From Thalassoglobus polymorphus (GTDB taxonomy: Bacteria > Planctomycetota > Planctomycetia > Planctomycetales > Planctomycetaceae): 64,000 bases of DNA. The stretch spans positions 2,793,500 to 2,857,499 of the forward strand of contig NZ_CP036267.1 in NCBI RefSeq assembly GCF_007744255.1. Reading direction: 5' to 3'. Made by a program: the position numbers and the translations under genes. Positions 44,149 through 53,834 of the stretch are shown here, one piece after another. The notes under the pieces are model-generated. The model did not search any database. It worked only from the letters and a program-made list of their open reading frames with translations, and had not been told where the DNA came from. Numbering within the stretch: position 1 is the stretch's first letter; every line of letters starts with the position of its first letter.

Positions 44149-45303
44149 CTAATCATTTCTTTGCTCGTAGAGTTCTGAATAGAGTTCTTCGTACTGGCGG
44201 ATCATGGTGCGGATATTGAAATGTTCCTCGACTCGTTCGCGGGCAGCTCTCCCAATTTCCGGCCAGACAGCCCGTTCTTCGATCATGGCAATTATCTCCT
44301 GAGCCAGCTGGTCCGGGCTCCTCGGTGGGACCAGTTTTCCGGTATTATCCGGTACAACAATTTCCGGGCTACCACCGACAGCGGTCGTCACGATCGGTAG
44401 GCCGACAGCCATTGCCTCGAGCAGAGTCAGTGAAATTCCTTCTGTCGTAGAGGACGAAACAAAGAATCCGGCGGTTGCCAACAGGTCATGAACGTCACTT
44501 CGTTCACCGAGAAACGTGACGTTGGACTTCATACCGAGTTCATTGGTCAGTTCCTCAAGTTGTTGACGCTCTTGCCCGTCGCCAATGAGCATCAACTGAA
44601 ACTCAGGGTACGATTCCAAAACAATTTTGGTTGCCCGCAGCAGCGTCGCGTAATCCTTTTCGGGAGAAAGGCGTCCGACAGAGATCGCTGAAAGGGAATC
44701 GTGAGGACCACGAAACCGAAAACGTTCGAGGTCGATGCCGTTCCAGATACAGGTCATTTTAGCGGCGTTGGAGCGGTTTTGATTCTGGCAAAGTTTGGTT
44801 GCATCTTCGGAGACGCCAACAACTTTAGTTGTCAGATGATTCGCCAGGCGGAATTGCCAAACCGACTTCCGGTTAGGTCCGCAACCACGCCCGTGCTGGC
44901 TGTTAATCACAACAGGAACTTTCGCAAACTTGGCACCAAAGGCTCCATAGAACTGCGGGTAGGTGTTGTGTGTGTGAAGAATGTCGATTTTATGTTCTCT
45001 GAAAAGCTGCGCCAGTCGCTTCATTCCAGTCAGCTTGCCGATTTTCGAAAGACCAATCTGATCGATCTGAAAACCGGATTCCCGAAGTTCCTGAGCCGGA
45101 TGGCCAATTCTTTCGAGGGCAATGAAACTGAGTTCGAATTTGCTGGAATCATGAAACCGACCATAGTCGACGAGCAGACGCTCCAGGCCACCGGTTTCAA
45201 GAGTCATGCTGAGATGGCAAACCTTGAGACGCTTCCTCGCAATCGAGTGGTAATCTTCGTTTTCCTGAGCTGATTCAGGAAGCTGTTCAATTGTTGTCTT
45301 CAT
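44149..45303 (-). CDS. GT4-family glycosyltransferase
   Basis: A 384-residue GT-B protein. TLETGGLERLLVDYGRF is the GG-x-E start typical of this family, followed by ILHTHNTYPQFYGAFGAK and SQHGRG. The C-terminal half shows SVGRLSPEKDYATLLRA, LIGDGQERQQLEEL, and SSSTTEGISLTLLEAMAVGLPIV with the donor-binding E-x7-E. It is separated by 161 bp from the Gfo/Idh gene and 93 bp from the transferase upstream. Confidence 0.9.
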   Translation of the reverse strand: MKTTIEQLPESAQENEDYHSIARKRLKVCHLSMTLETGGLERLLVDYGRFHDSSKFELSFIALERIGHPAQELRESGFQIDQIGLSKIGKLTGMKRLAQLFREHKIDILHTHNTYPQFYGAFGAKFAKVPVVINSQHGRGCGPNRKSVWQFRLANHLTTKVVGVSEDATKLCQNQNRSNAAKMTCIWNGIDLERFRFRGPHDSLSAISVGRLSPEKDYATLLRATKIVLESYPEFQLMLIGDGQERQQLEELTNELGMKSNVTFLGERSDVHDLLATAGFFVSSSTTEGISLTLLEAMAVGLPIVTTAVGGSPEIVVPDNTGKLVPPRSPDQLAQEIIAMIEERAVWPEIGRAARERVEEHFNIRTMIRQYEELYSELYEQRND

Positions 45304-45396
45304 GTGTGTGGTCCTACTGGAGCACGATATTCGGATGTTGAACGAAGTGAGTCTTTGGCGAAATTGGCTTCCGTCGTGAAGGCTGAACTTAGATGG

Positions 45397-46560
45397 CTAC
45401 TGAGTCACAGAAGTCCCTTGAAGGAATCGTTTCATTTTCCGGTAAGTTTTAACTGTTTTAGTTTTGAGCGATGGACGGTTGAACGTTAGCCAGCACAACT
45501 GGTTGCAGTGCGTTGACAGGTTGTTCTTGTGCTGTTTTTCTCCGACCAGAAAATCGTACGCAGAGAAGCCTCGCTTCAACGCTTCTTCCATACAAAGGTA
45601 GTGCGTGATCAATCCAATGCTGGGGTATTCTTCAAAGGATTCAAAACCAGAGAGGTAGTCGAGCATTCTGTTTTGGTCGACAAGTAACATCAGGCAACCG
45701 ACAGTTTTCGAATCGTCCCGGACACGAAACAGGACCAACTTTTCCTCCGCGATGAGTTGCACAATGAGTTGCCTCTGAAAGTTCAGAAACTTCGGATTGG
45801 CAAACGCTCCTGGTTCACCAGTGGCGTTCCAACGTTGTTGGTGAAGATCGACCAACTCTTCAAAAATTTCGGCACCTTGCGTGAGGTTGGTTGCCCAGTC
45901 CGTTTCAAGATTTCCGAGCTTCTTGATTCGTCGACGAATGTTTGAACGTGTACTTTTCCCAAGCTGAGAGATGACATCAGAGTTTTTCTCTCGAGCTTCT
46001 TCGAAGTCGAAATAGAGACTGTCTCGATAGCGAATCGCAGCGTTCGGAAAAGAAGCTTCCCACGGTTTGAGATCGTTGTCTGCGAAGCCGTCCAGATGAA
46101 AGACTTCCCAACTGGTGTCGTTTTTAATCGTGTTGACGAGCCCGTCCAGAAACGCCTGCGAATACTCCGGTTCAACCAGAAGGCGGTTGTATTCGACTTT
46201 AATTGTTCCCTGAAGAGCTTCTCCTGCGGTTCCGACATGCAGCGTCTTCACCGGAAACGGTCCGTATTTTTGTTCGATGCCAGCAGTCAGCAAAGCGATT
46301 CCGCGAACTTGCCCATCTGCCTCTCCCACCAGAAAGCGGAACGGAACTTCGTCACCGTAATTGTCAATCCAGCTCTGTACCCAGGCAGGATGGGTTGTCA
46401 TCGAGGAGTTCCCAAGGCGATAAGACAGCCGGCTCCACAAGTTCAATCCTTCGCTCGCTTCAGAAGCTGAGTACGTTCTCCATGCCAGAGACGCCGAACT
46501 TTTCGACGCAGAATTCGTCTGCGTGATGTTGTTTTCATTTTGTGTCAGTGTTGATTGCAT
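45397..46560 (-). CDS. FemAB/GNAT-like acyltransferase (BioF2-like acetyltransferase)
   Basis: 387 residues from the ATG at 46560; a longer frame from 46704 would run into the flippase gene. The fold is GNAT/FemAB-like: THPAWVQSWIDNYG near the start, and later SNIRRRIKKL, LVDLHQQRWNATGEPGAF, VGCLMLLVDQNRMLDYLSGFE, and EALKRGFSAYDFLVGE. Proteins of this type occur in many exopolysaccharide and exosortase-linked loci. They are thought to acylate sugars or to add amino acids. Confidence 0.82.
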   Translation of the reverse strand: MQSTLTQNENNITQTNSASKSSASLAWRTYSASEASEGLNLWSRLSYRLGNSSMTTHPAWVQSWIDNYGDEVPFRFLVGEADGQVRGIALLTAGIEQKYGPFPVKTLHVGTAGEALQGTIKVEYNRLLVEPEYSQAFLDGLVNTIKNDTSWEVFHLDGFADNDLKPWEASFPNAAIRYRDSLYFDFEEAREKNSDVISQLGKSTRSNIRRRIKKLGNLETDWATNLTQGAEIFEELVDLHQQRWNATGEPGAFANPKFLNFQRQLIVQLIAEEKLVLFRVRDDSKTVGCLMLLVDQNRMLDYLSGFESFEEYPSIGLITHYLCMEEALKRGFSAYDFLVGEKQHKNNLSTHCNQLCWLTFNRPSLKTKTVKTYRKMKRFLQGTSVTQ

Positions 46561-46574
46561 TTGAATCTTCGCAC

Positions 46575-48077
46575 TTAGTGTGTGGCTGTTTTCGGCTGAA
46601 TCGTTGTGAGCGGAAGCCTGTTTCGATCGACGATGTGAGTGAGGTAACGGATCCCCAACAGCACAATCCCTCCTCCACCCGTGACTGCGAGTAGATTCAA
46701 CCACCCTGAACTCAGTTCGAAACGGGAGATGAATTCACAAAAGGCCAGTAGCACGATGAGTGCTGGAGTTTGGAGTACGACTGCTTGATGGAAGAGTTCT
46801 TTTCGATCCAGAAGAAGCTGCCTCATTGCGTAAGGAAGAAAAACAAACAGCTCGGTGAGTACGATCGGGATGAGAGTTCCAATCGCCACCCCCACGATGC
46901 CCAAGTATTGGATCAAGATGAGCGAAAGAATTAAGTTGAACACTGCCTCTGCAATGTCGATAAAGGCGGGAAGCCGAACCTGCCCTGTCCCGAGCAGTGC
47001 TTTCCGTGTGACAACCATTGGCAAAGCGACCATCTGTGCACCGACCAGAATTGCCATCACCAAGGCGCTGGATGGGTAATGTTTTCCAATCCAGGTTTGA
47101 ATGAGCATTTCGCCAAAGTAGGTCGCTCCGATGAAAAAACCTCCAGAAAGCAGAAAGGCGACACCCATCCCTTTGGCAACAATTTTGCCGAGTTCATGAC
47201 TCCCCTGCTTTGCATGAAGTTCACCCGCTTTGGGAAGAATTGCTTCACCAATTTGTGCAATCGGGATTTGAATCATCTGAGCAATTCGCAACCCGATCTG
47301 GTACGGAACCACTGCAATCGGCCCGAGCACCAAGCCGATCACGACCGTATCGGTAAAAAAGATGAGATACTCAGCAACGAGTGCAATAGCATTGAACGCA
47401 CTGAAACCAAAACACTCTTGCAGCACATCCTTGCGAGTATTCCAGGGAGCAACTGAAAGAGTCGGAATCAGACGATAGGCAATGACCGCACTAATCAAAT
47501 GCTCAGCGAGAGTCACAACGAAGAAGATCAGAGCGAGCGTGACCAGCCCATACTGCTGTTGCAAACAAAGCAGAACAAGCACGAGACGAGTAATCCCGAT
47601 GCCAACCTCGATGCTGCGTTTGATATCCAGTCGCTGCATCCCGATCAGCACACCACCGTACACACTACCGATCATTCCAAGTGCGATTGTGCCGCCGACG
47701 ATCAAGATCGACAGGCGAATTTCCAGGAGCGATAGTGAGTCCCATTTATTCAGACTCCCTGCAGCCCAGGCGAAACAGCCGGTCACCAACAGAGCGATGG
47801 CAGCTGTAACGAAATACACAGATTGAATTGAACTGACGAATTGATTCAGTCGTGTCCATTCCTTGCGAGCAGACAGGTCAGAAACATAACGACAAATTGT
47901 CGCCCCGAATCCGCCATAAATCATCCCTGAATACCCAGCGACGGCATTGATAAAGACCCACGCACCGTACTGCGATTCCCCCACCGTCCCGAGGATGTAC
48001 GGCATCAAAAAGAAGCCGATCATCACGGTCACGAGGTGGGCTGCCCAACCGGCCAGAATGTTTTTCCTGAGTGTCAT
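46575..48077 (-). CDS. Wzx-like polysaccharide flippase (MOP superfamily)
   Basis: 500 residues with about 12-14 membrane helices. The start MTLRKNILAGWAAHLVTVMIGFFLMPYILGTVG is typical of RfbX/Wzx transporters, and an internal VVPYQIGLRIAQMIQIPIAQIGEAILPKAGEL segment matches the MOP inner helices. The protein would flip the undecaprenyl-linked repeat unit to the periplasm. It sits between the GT2 gene (11 bases upstream) and the transferase gene, consistent with one operon. Confidence 0.9.
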   Translation of the reverse strand: MTLRKNILAGWAAHLVTVMIGFFLMPYILGTVGESQYGAWVFINAVAGYSGMIYGGFGATICRYVSDLSARKEWTRLNQFVSSIQSVYFVTAAIALLVTGCFAWAAGSLNKWDSLSLLEIRLSILIVGGTIALGMIGSVYGGVLIGMQRLDIKRSIEVGIGITRLVLVLLCLQQQYGLVTLALIFFVVTLAEHLISAVIAYRLIPTLSVAPWNTRKDVLQECFGFSAFNAIALVAEYLIFFTDTVVIGLVLGPIAVVPYQIGLRIAQMIQIPIAQIGEAILPKAGELHAKQGSHELGKIVAKGMGVAFLLSGGFFIGATYFGEMLIQTWIGKHYPSSALVMAILVGAQMVALPMVVTRKALLGTGQVRLPAFIDIAEAVFNLILSLILIQYLGIVGVAIGTLIPIVLTELFVFLPYAMRQLLLDRKELFHQAVVLQTPALIVLLAFCEFISRFELSSGWLNLLAVTGGGGIVLLGIRYLTHIVDRNRLPLTTIQPKTATH

Positions 48078-48088
48078 TGAGGCAATCT

Positions 48089-48964
48089 TTATGTGGTTGC
48101 AGTCCGAGGTTCACCAAGAACGAAATTAGGCAGGAAGGTCGCCAACCAGTATTTCAGTGAATTGAGCGAAGGTCGCTGACGGAGCAACTTTCCGTAGTAC
48201 GAACGTGCGAGCCTTAAGTTTCTTCGCCAGAATAATGCCTTGGCATATTCCTCATAGAGATCTGCTTTCTTCGCGTGAACCATCTCTGCTGGAAGATTAA
48301 GTTGACCAGCGATGACGTCAACATTGTGCAACTCTGCCTTGATGACTCGCTCAAACTGCCCAGACAAGTTTCCTTCCGCTGGGGTGTAGTGAATCAGGGC
48401 TTGCTTCACCGTTACGATTCGATAGTCAGATGAAGCAATGCGAAGCCACAAATTGTAATCTTCAGCACACATCATCGCCCGGTCCTCTACGAACTCGCCG
48501 ACTTCAGCCAAGGTTTTGCGATTCAGGACGACAGTTGAAGTGCCGATGTAGTTGTGCTTCCAGAGTGTTTTGAAATCGATCGCTTCAGATTCGAGCTCAA
48601 TCTCTTCTTCAATTTCATAGCAGTGAACAACTCCAACATCCGGCATGCAGTACGGAAGTTGAATTTCCTGCTTCTCAGGCAGCCAGGTATCGTCTGCATC
48701 GACCAAAGCAATCCAGTCGTAACTCGCCTCGCGAATCCCATGATTCCGCGCAGCTGCGGGACCAGCATTGGCCTGCATGAGCAGACGAACCTGATCCCCA
48801 TATCTGGAGACGACATCGCAAGTCGTGTCTGTTGAACCGTCATCAACAATGACAATTTCACTCGGTGGTACTGTTTGGGCTAGCACACTATCGAGTGTTT
48901 TTTCAATGGTTTTGGCCGCATTGTAGGCGGGAATGACAACGCTGTATTGAGGAAGTTGACTCAT
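48089..48964 (-). CDS. GT2-family glycosyltransferase
   Basis: 291 residues from the ATG at 48964 (MSQLPQYSVVIPAYNAAKTIEKTLDSVLAQ); an upstream ATG adds 87 residues without a domain. GT-A features are IVIVDDGSTDTT, NAGPAAARNHGIREASYDWIALVDADDTW (the DxD), and an acceptor side containing MCAEDYNLWLRI. It lies 35 bases after the ligase/polymerase gene. Inverting transfer to a lipid-linked acceptor is the family role. Confidence 0.9.
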   Translation of the reverse strand: MSQLPQYSVVIPAYNAAKTIEKTLDSVLAQTVPPSEIVIVDDGSTDTTCDVVSRYGDQVRLLMQANAGPAAARNHGIREASYDWIALVDADDTWLPEKQEIQLPYCMPDVGVVHCYEIEEEIELESEAIDFKTLWKHNYIGTSTVVLNRKTLAEVGEFVEDRAMMCAEDYNLWLRIASSDYRIVTVKQALIHYTPAEGNLSGQFERVIKAELHNVDVIAGQLNLPAEMVHAKKADLYEEYAKALFWRRNLRLARSYYGKLLRQRPSLNSLKYWLATFLPNFVLGEPRTATT

Positions 48965-48999
48965 GGATTCATAACTCTCGTTCTTTGAGACATCAACGC

Positions 49000-50379
49000 T
49001 TAACCGAAGCGAGCAAAAACGCGGACAAACAGGTATGCACAAATCAGCACGCCGAAACTGCAAGCGATCCAGGGCTGGGCAGTTCGGGAATTTAAGACGA
49101 GTAATGGACGTGGACTTGGTCGACAAAAACCAACAAGGTTGATGAACGAAGCACAAATCCCAGCGATCATATAAGTCGGTGGAACGTAACATCGTGACAG
49201 GGAACACATTCCCATACACCAACAAGCCAACATGGCAGCGATGTACGGAAAGAGTCTTCGCAATTCAGGCTGATGAATTTTGAATCCATTCGTTTTCATC
49301 AGGAGAAATGTAAACGCGGGGAGAAAGAAACAGCCAAAGAAGAAAGTTCCTCCAACAAGCCCCAGCTCAACGAACGCATGGACATAAGAATTGTGCGCGA
49401 CGTGTGTTGAAATTTCCGTGTACTGACCTTCGCCGATTCCAAAGATGACACGACTGTTGCGAATGGCCATCAAGCCATCGCTCCAGATTTGAATCCGCTG
49501 TTGCCCCGTTCCACTGGAAACATCGATATTCGCTGCTCGCCCCAAAGCAACGGGAACGGCGGCAGCACAGAGGGCCCCAATTGTCAGTGCCACCTTTCCT
49601 CCGTAGCGAGTGCAAAGCCATGCAAACATCGCAATCATCGCTGCGAGAAGCCCTCCGCGAGAGTACGTATAGTACATCGCGATCGCCATGATCATTAAAG
49701 GCAAGATCCACAGAACCCGGAACAATGAAATGTTCTTATCGGTCAGGAAGTAAATCGAGATAATCGACGTCACCACAATCAAAAGCGACAAGTCGTTGGG
49801 ATCGTGAAAGATTCCTAAACCGCAAATCCTGAAGAACCAGATTTCGTTTCCGTAACGATCAACACCGTCCCGGTCAGGAATATGACGCAGGATCGTCCGC
49901 TCATCGGGAGGAAGCTTGTGCTCGATATCCAGCACTTGCTCAAGATTCGGATTGTTTACCCACTCCGCGTTGAAGCTTCGGTAGTCCACGACGCTGTATG
50001 CAATCATCAATGTCGAGCAAATCGCTGTCGACATCAAAAAATACCGTAGGCGAAGCGGCGTTGTGATGACCGAGACCAACACCAGGTAATACAGCGTGAC
50101 CTTCAGCATTCCGATCACAGCTGTATCGATTTTGTCTAAATTCCCTGTCGACAGTCGTGACAATCCGACACAGATCGTGACAGCAATCACGCAGAGATTC
50201 ACGGGCTGCTGGATCAATGACTTCCATTGAACCTGATTGTGAATCCCCTGAATGGAGAACAACAATGCCAGAACAATAAACGCGAGATACACCTGCACAT
50301 CCCCCATCGCCGGAAAAAGTTCCGACGGGCGAATAAACAACATGGCGTTGGCCAACAGGAAAAAGATGTATCCGAGCAA
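49000..50379 (-). CDS. O-antigen ligase/polymerase-family membrane protein
   Basis: 459 residues with about 11 membrane helices. The large periplasmic loop (RYGNEIWFFRICGLGIFHDPNDLSLL) and the region YTYSRGGLLAAMIAMFAWL, then GIGEGQYTEISTHVAHNSYVHAFVELGLVGG, match the Wzy_C family of ligases and polymerases. Start: the TTG at 50379 is the furthest in-frame option and gives a full first helix; the ATG at 50343 would shorten it. It is the first gene of the minus-strand cluster. It could polymerise the repeat unit or ligate it. Confidence 0.87.
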   Translation of the reverse strand: MLGYIFFLLANAMLFIRPSELFPAMGDVQVYLAFIVLALLFSIQGIHNQVQWKSLIQQPVNLCVIAVTICVGLSRLSTGNLDKIDTAVIGMLKVTLYYLVLVSVITTPLRLRYFLMSTAICSTLMIAYSVVDYRSFNAEWVNNPNLEQVLDIEHKLPPDERTILRHIPDRDGVDRYGNEIWFFRICGLGIFHDPNDLSLLIVVTSIISIYFLTDKNISLFRVLWILPLMIMAIAMYYTYSRGGLLAAMIAMFAWLCTRYGGKVALTIGALCAAAVPVALGRAANIDVSSGTGQQRIQIWSDGLMAIRNSRVIFGIGEGQYTEISTHVAHNSYVHAFVELGLVGGTFFFGCFFLPAFTFLLMKTNGFKIHQPELRRLFPYIAAMLACWCMGMCSLSRCYVPPTYMIAGICASFINLVGFCRPSPRPLLVLNSRTAQPWIACSFGVLICAYLFVRVFARFG

Positions 50380-50947
50380 GTTGTTGCGAAATCGAGTTTG
50401 TGGTTCAAAAAGCAGCAGAGTCCTTCCCTACGACAGGAAAGTTCTTCTTGCATAACTATGAACCGCTCCCGATGTTGCGGATTGTTGAAGCCGGGCGAGA
50501 TACGAAAAATACACGTGGGGAGATGCGACAACATTGAAAAACTTGATTCAGCCCTTTTATCCGGACATTGATTAAAATCGCCCTAGCCGTTGCAATACGA
50601 TCTTTTCGGGACATACTTCTGCTGAAATGCCTGTCGCAACCAGTTCACACGACAATTGTCGGAAACAATTCCGAATTTCATGTCGAACTCATTTGAACAC
50701 GCGGATGTGTTCTGGATTCATTGCGATTGGAGTGAAGCCATTCATGCGAATTGTCGATTTCATCGAAAGAACAACATTTTGATAACGCTTGAAGTACGCG
50801 TTTGGATCGCCTTCAAGTTCCTCGACAATTCAGCTTCAACGCTCGAATTTGTTGAAGCACGAGTCTGTGAGCTCAGGAAGAGGCTCGTTGGAAAAGATTG
50901 GCAAATTCAAGATGCCTGCAAAGGCAATCAACAAGGTGAACCGGCGA
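50380..50947. other. divergent intergenic region, no gene seen
   Basis: 568 bp between the polysaccharide cluster (leftward) and the sulfotransferase (rightward). The sulfotransferase frame is open upstream to 50789, but that part looks non-coding. No repeats or RNA genes were recognised; the promoters for both directions should lie here. Confidence 0.45.
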
Positions 50948-52087
50948 ATGTCCAAGACGACAAGTGCAAAAGCCAAACAATCTTCCCAGGGACCTTTAGT
51001 GATCTGGCATGGGATGACTGTCCCTCGGATGTGTGAGCTGCTTTCCAAAGGGCCCAACTTACACTGGACTCGCGCCGGACATATCGCTTTCCTCCCATTC
51101 ATGGGGCTGTACAACTCCGTCATGTCGGGTGCAGAATCTTTGATCTACGGCTCTCGTATCAAGAAAGTGAAGCTCGAAAAACCACCTGTTTTCATTTTGG
51201 GATTCTGGCGCAGCGGAACAACTTTGCTGCATAACCTGATGACCTCCGACCCTCAATTTTCGTACCCCACCATGTACGAAACGCTGTTTCCTTCTCACTT
51301 TCTGGTGACGGAGAAAATCAACACAACGCTTACTGCTCCCTTCGTGCCGAAAAGCCGACCGATGGACAACATGCCAGTCGCATGGGATGTCCCGCAGGAA
51401 GATGAAGTCGCTCTGTGCATTCTGACGCTCATCTCTCCCTACTCTCTCCTCGCATACCCTCACGACGTTGATGAAAATATTCCGTCGCTGCATGTTGAAT
51501 CGCTTCCTGAAGCGAAGAAACAACGCTGGAAAGATGCGCTGGATCGTTTCGTTCGAAAGTTGACTGTCCGTTCGAAAAAGCAAATCGTCCTGAAGTCACC
51601 TTCGCATACTTACCGGATTGAAACACTTCTGAAGATGTATCCCGACGCAAAATTCGTTTACATCTATCGAAACCCGCTGGACGTCTTCAATTCAACTTGC
51701 CACCTGCGGCGGACAATGATTCAAGAAAACACATTGGGACGCCCCATTTTCAAAGATGTTGAACAGGAAGTGAAGCGGCTGTACCGACTTGCATTTGACC
51801 GATACCAGACAGACAAGCAATTGATCCCTGAAGGTCATCTGCACGAAGTGAGATACGAAAGCCTGGCAGCTGAACCTGTCGAAGAGATGGAAAAAATTTA
51901 TGCCTCTCTAAACCTTGATCACGTCGATGAAATGAAGAAGGCGGTTGAACCACAGGTCGAAAAGCTGAAAAACTATAAGAAAAACAAATTCGACCCCGAT
52001 CCAGTCTTGGCGAAGGAAATCTACACAGAATTCCGAGATGCCTACGAAAAGTACGGATACCAGCCACCGCTCCCGGATCTCGAATAG
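50948..52087 (+). CDS. PAPS-dependent sulfotransferase
   Basis: 379 residues from the ATG at 50948, which has AAGGTG 9 bases upstream; an ATG at 50912 is possible. The 5'-PAPS loop is GFWRSGTTLLHNLM (from about residue 85) and the 3'-phosphate motif is YIYRNPLDVFNST, both conserved. Between them are PTMYETLFPSHF and SPHTYR-like acceptor segments (LKSPSHTYRIETLLKMYP). It is divergent from the polysaccharide cluster, so it may sulfate that polymer, which would suit an organism rich in sulfatases. That link is inference from position. Confidence 0.88.
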   Translation: MSKTTSAKAKQSSQGPLVIWHGMTVPRMCELLSKGPNLHWTRAGHIAFLPFMGLYNSVMSGAESLIYGSRIKKVKLEKPPVFILGFWRSGTTLLHNLMTSDPQFSYPTMYETLFPSHFLVTEKINTTLTAPFVPKSRPMDNMPVAWDVPQEDEVALCILTLISPYSLLAYPHDVDENIPSLHVESLPEAKKQRWKDALDRFVRKLTVRSKKQIVLKSPSHTYRIETLLKMYPDAKFVYIYRNPLDVFNSTCHLRRTMIQENTLGRPIFKDVEQEVKRLYRLAFDRYQTDKQLIPEGHLHEVRYESLAAEPVEEMEKIYASLNLDHVDEMKKAVEPQVEKLKNYKKNKFDPDPVLAKEIYTEFRDAYEKYGYQPPLPDLE

Positions 52088-52275
52088 AAGTCATTCAAGC
52101 TCATGTCACGTTGTTTCTTTGTGGATTGCATCCATGAAATCACAAAGCGAACTTCGTAGGCATGGTTTATACAGATTGATGCGATCCAGATGAATGCGAA
52201 ATAGAGGGATTGCCCCCAGTGAGATCGCAGTGAGAGTCTGGTAGTCGACAGGGCTCTGCTTCCCAACTTCTGGTT

Positions 52276-53709
52276 CTATCCAAGTGGAATAGGCTCGCCG
52301 TTAAACAGCGGAATTGGTCGGTTGCTGAGATCGTACCAGTGGGCGTTTCGGGAAAAGCCGAGTGTCTTGTAAATCGTCGCGGCGAAGTTGTCGGGAGTTT
52401 GCTTGTCGCTCGTTGGGTATCCACCATGCTTATCGGTGGAACCGAGAACCTGCCCTCCAGAGACTCCTCCACCAGCGATCAACATTGTCTGCACAGCTCC
52501 CCAATGGTCGCGGCCGGGTAATGCATATGCACTTGGAAGAAGCGAGATTTTTGGAGTCCGACCAAACTCTCCCGCGACGATGACTAAGGTGTCATCAAGA
52601 CGACCCTCATTGTGTAAATCATCGAGAAGCGCTGAGAGCGAAGCATCGAATGGTGGTAGCAGATAATTCTTCAGATTCGGGTACATGTTCCCATGTGTGT
52701 CCCACGTTTCATTGTTGCCCAGATTCACCTGAACGTATCCGACTCCTTCACGGGTCAGTCGATTCGCTAACATCAACGACCAACCAAAAGTATTCCGCCC
52801 ATACCGGTCAAGGTCTTCAGCTGGCGCATCGGTGACGTTGAAAAGCTCCCGCATTTTCGGATCGGAGAGCATGGTAATCGCCCGACTCTGGTACCGTTCC
52901 AAAGCGTCTGTTTCATGGAGTTGGTCAAGCAGAGGACGGACTCCGCCAATCTGTTCGAGAAGTTGCAACCGACGGTCTGATCGAGTCGCATCAATTCCTT
53001 TAGGCGGTGCGAGGATCGGCGTCTGAAACTTCAGTGACTTATCAAGTTCACCACCTCGCTGATGATGAAATCCGAACTCTGGCCAAGCTCCGTATGTGAG
53101 TGCGTTGAAGCGAGAGGCTGCCAGAAAATGAGGCTCCCGATGCGCTCCCATGACTCCCGCAAACTGTCCGGGAACCACTCGACCAGTGCGGTGAATCAAT
53201 CTTTCAGGCAAGACAATTGCAGGGGGAAGGCTTCCAGAGTCCGGAAGCAATGCACCAATAATCGCAGCCATTGAGGGATGATCAGTCGGTTTCGGTCGTG
53301 AAGGATCAAACCCTGTTGGCAATTTACTTTGCCCGGAAAGCATCACCATGTGGCCTTGCGAGTGCTCGTTGTACGTGTGCGAAAGGCTCCGGACGAGAGA
53401 CCAGCGTTCACTTCGTTGGGCGAGCATCGGCAAATGTTCGCAAATTTGCAGCCCCGGTGTCGCAGTCGAAATCGGCAGAAACTCACCGCGAATATTATCG
53501 GGAGCAGTCGGCTTCATGTCGAAGCTATCCTGTTGCCCTAATCCACCGGAGAGGAAAACATAGATGACAGACTTCTTAGGCCGACCGGTCGAACTCTTGT
53601 CGACAGCACGGCTAATGTTTGTTGCTCCGAATCCCATCACTCCTAATGCAGATGTTCCAAGAAACTTACGGCGGGAATGAGATTTCTCAAGCGGATTCAG
53701 ATGCGGCAT
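52276..53709 (-). CDS. DUF1501 protein, Tat-exported
   Basis: 477 residues from the ATG at 53709, preceded by GGAGG at a 5-base gap. The Tat leader is SRRKFLGTSALGVMGFG. The DUF1501 domain follows: VIYVFLSGGLGQQDSFDMKP, a long middle with SLSHTYNEHSQGHMVMLSG, and the C-terminal VIVAGEFGRTPK, GRDHWGAVQTML and GGYPTSDKQTPDNFAATIYKTLG. The fold is related to alkaline-phosphatase/sulfatase enzymes. In planctomycetes DUF1501 genes usually pair with DUF1553/DUF1549 cytochrome proteins, but none is next to this copy. Confidence 0.92.
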   Translation of the reverse strand: MPHLNPLEKSHSRRKFLGTSALGVMGFGATNISRAVDKSSTGRPKKSVIYVFLSGGLGQQDSFDMKPTAPDNIRGEFLPISTATPGLQICEHLPMLAQRSERWSLVRSLSHTYNEHSQGHMVMLSGQSKLPTGFDPSRPKPTDHPSMAAIIGALLPDSGSLPPAIVLPERLIHRTGRVVPGQFAGVMGAHREPHFLAASRFNALTYGAWPEFGFHHQRGGELDKSLKFQTPILAPPKGIDATRSDRRLQLLEQIGGVRPLLDQLHETDALERYQSRAITMLSDPKMRELFNVTDAPAEDLDRYGRNTFGWSLMLANRLTREGVGYVQVNLGNNETWDTHGNMYPNLKNYLLPPFDASLSALLDDLHNEGRLDDTLVIVAGEFGRTPKISLLPSAYALPGRDHWGAVQTMLIAGGGVSGGQVLGSTDKHGGYPTSDKQTPDNFAATIYKTLGFSRNAHWYDLSNRPIPLFNGEPIPLG

Positions 53710-53834
53710 CGGAGCCTCCGATGGAATTGGTGGGTGGTTTGATGGGATCAAGCATTGCAGATTCGTAGGATTCGATCAAGTTCCATCAACGAACTGTGAT
53801 GCCATGAGGCGGCATCAAGTGATAAAATGGCCGG

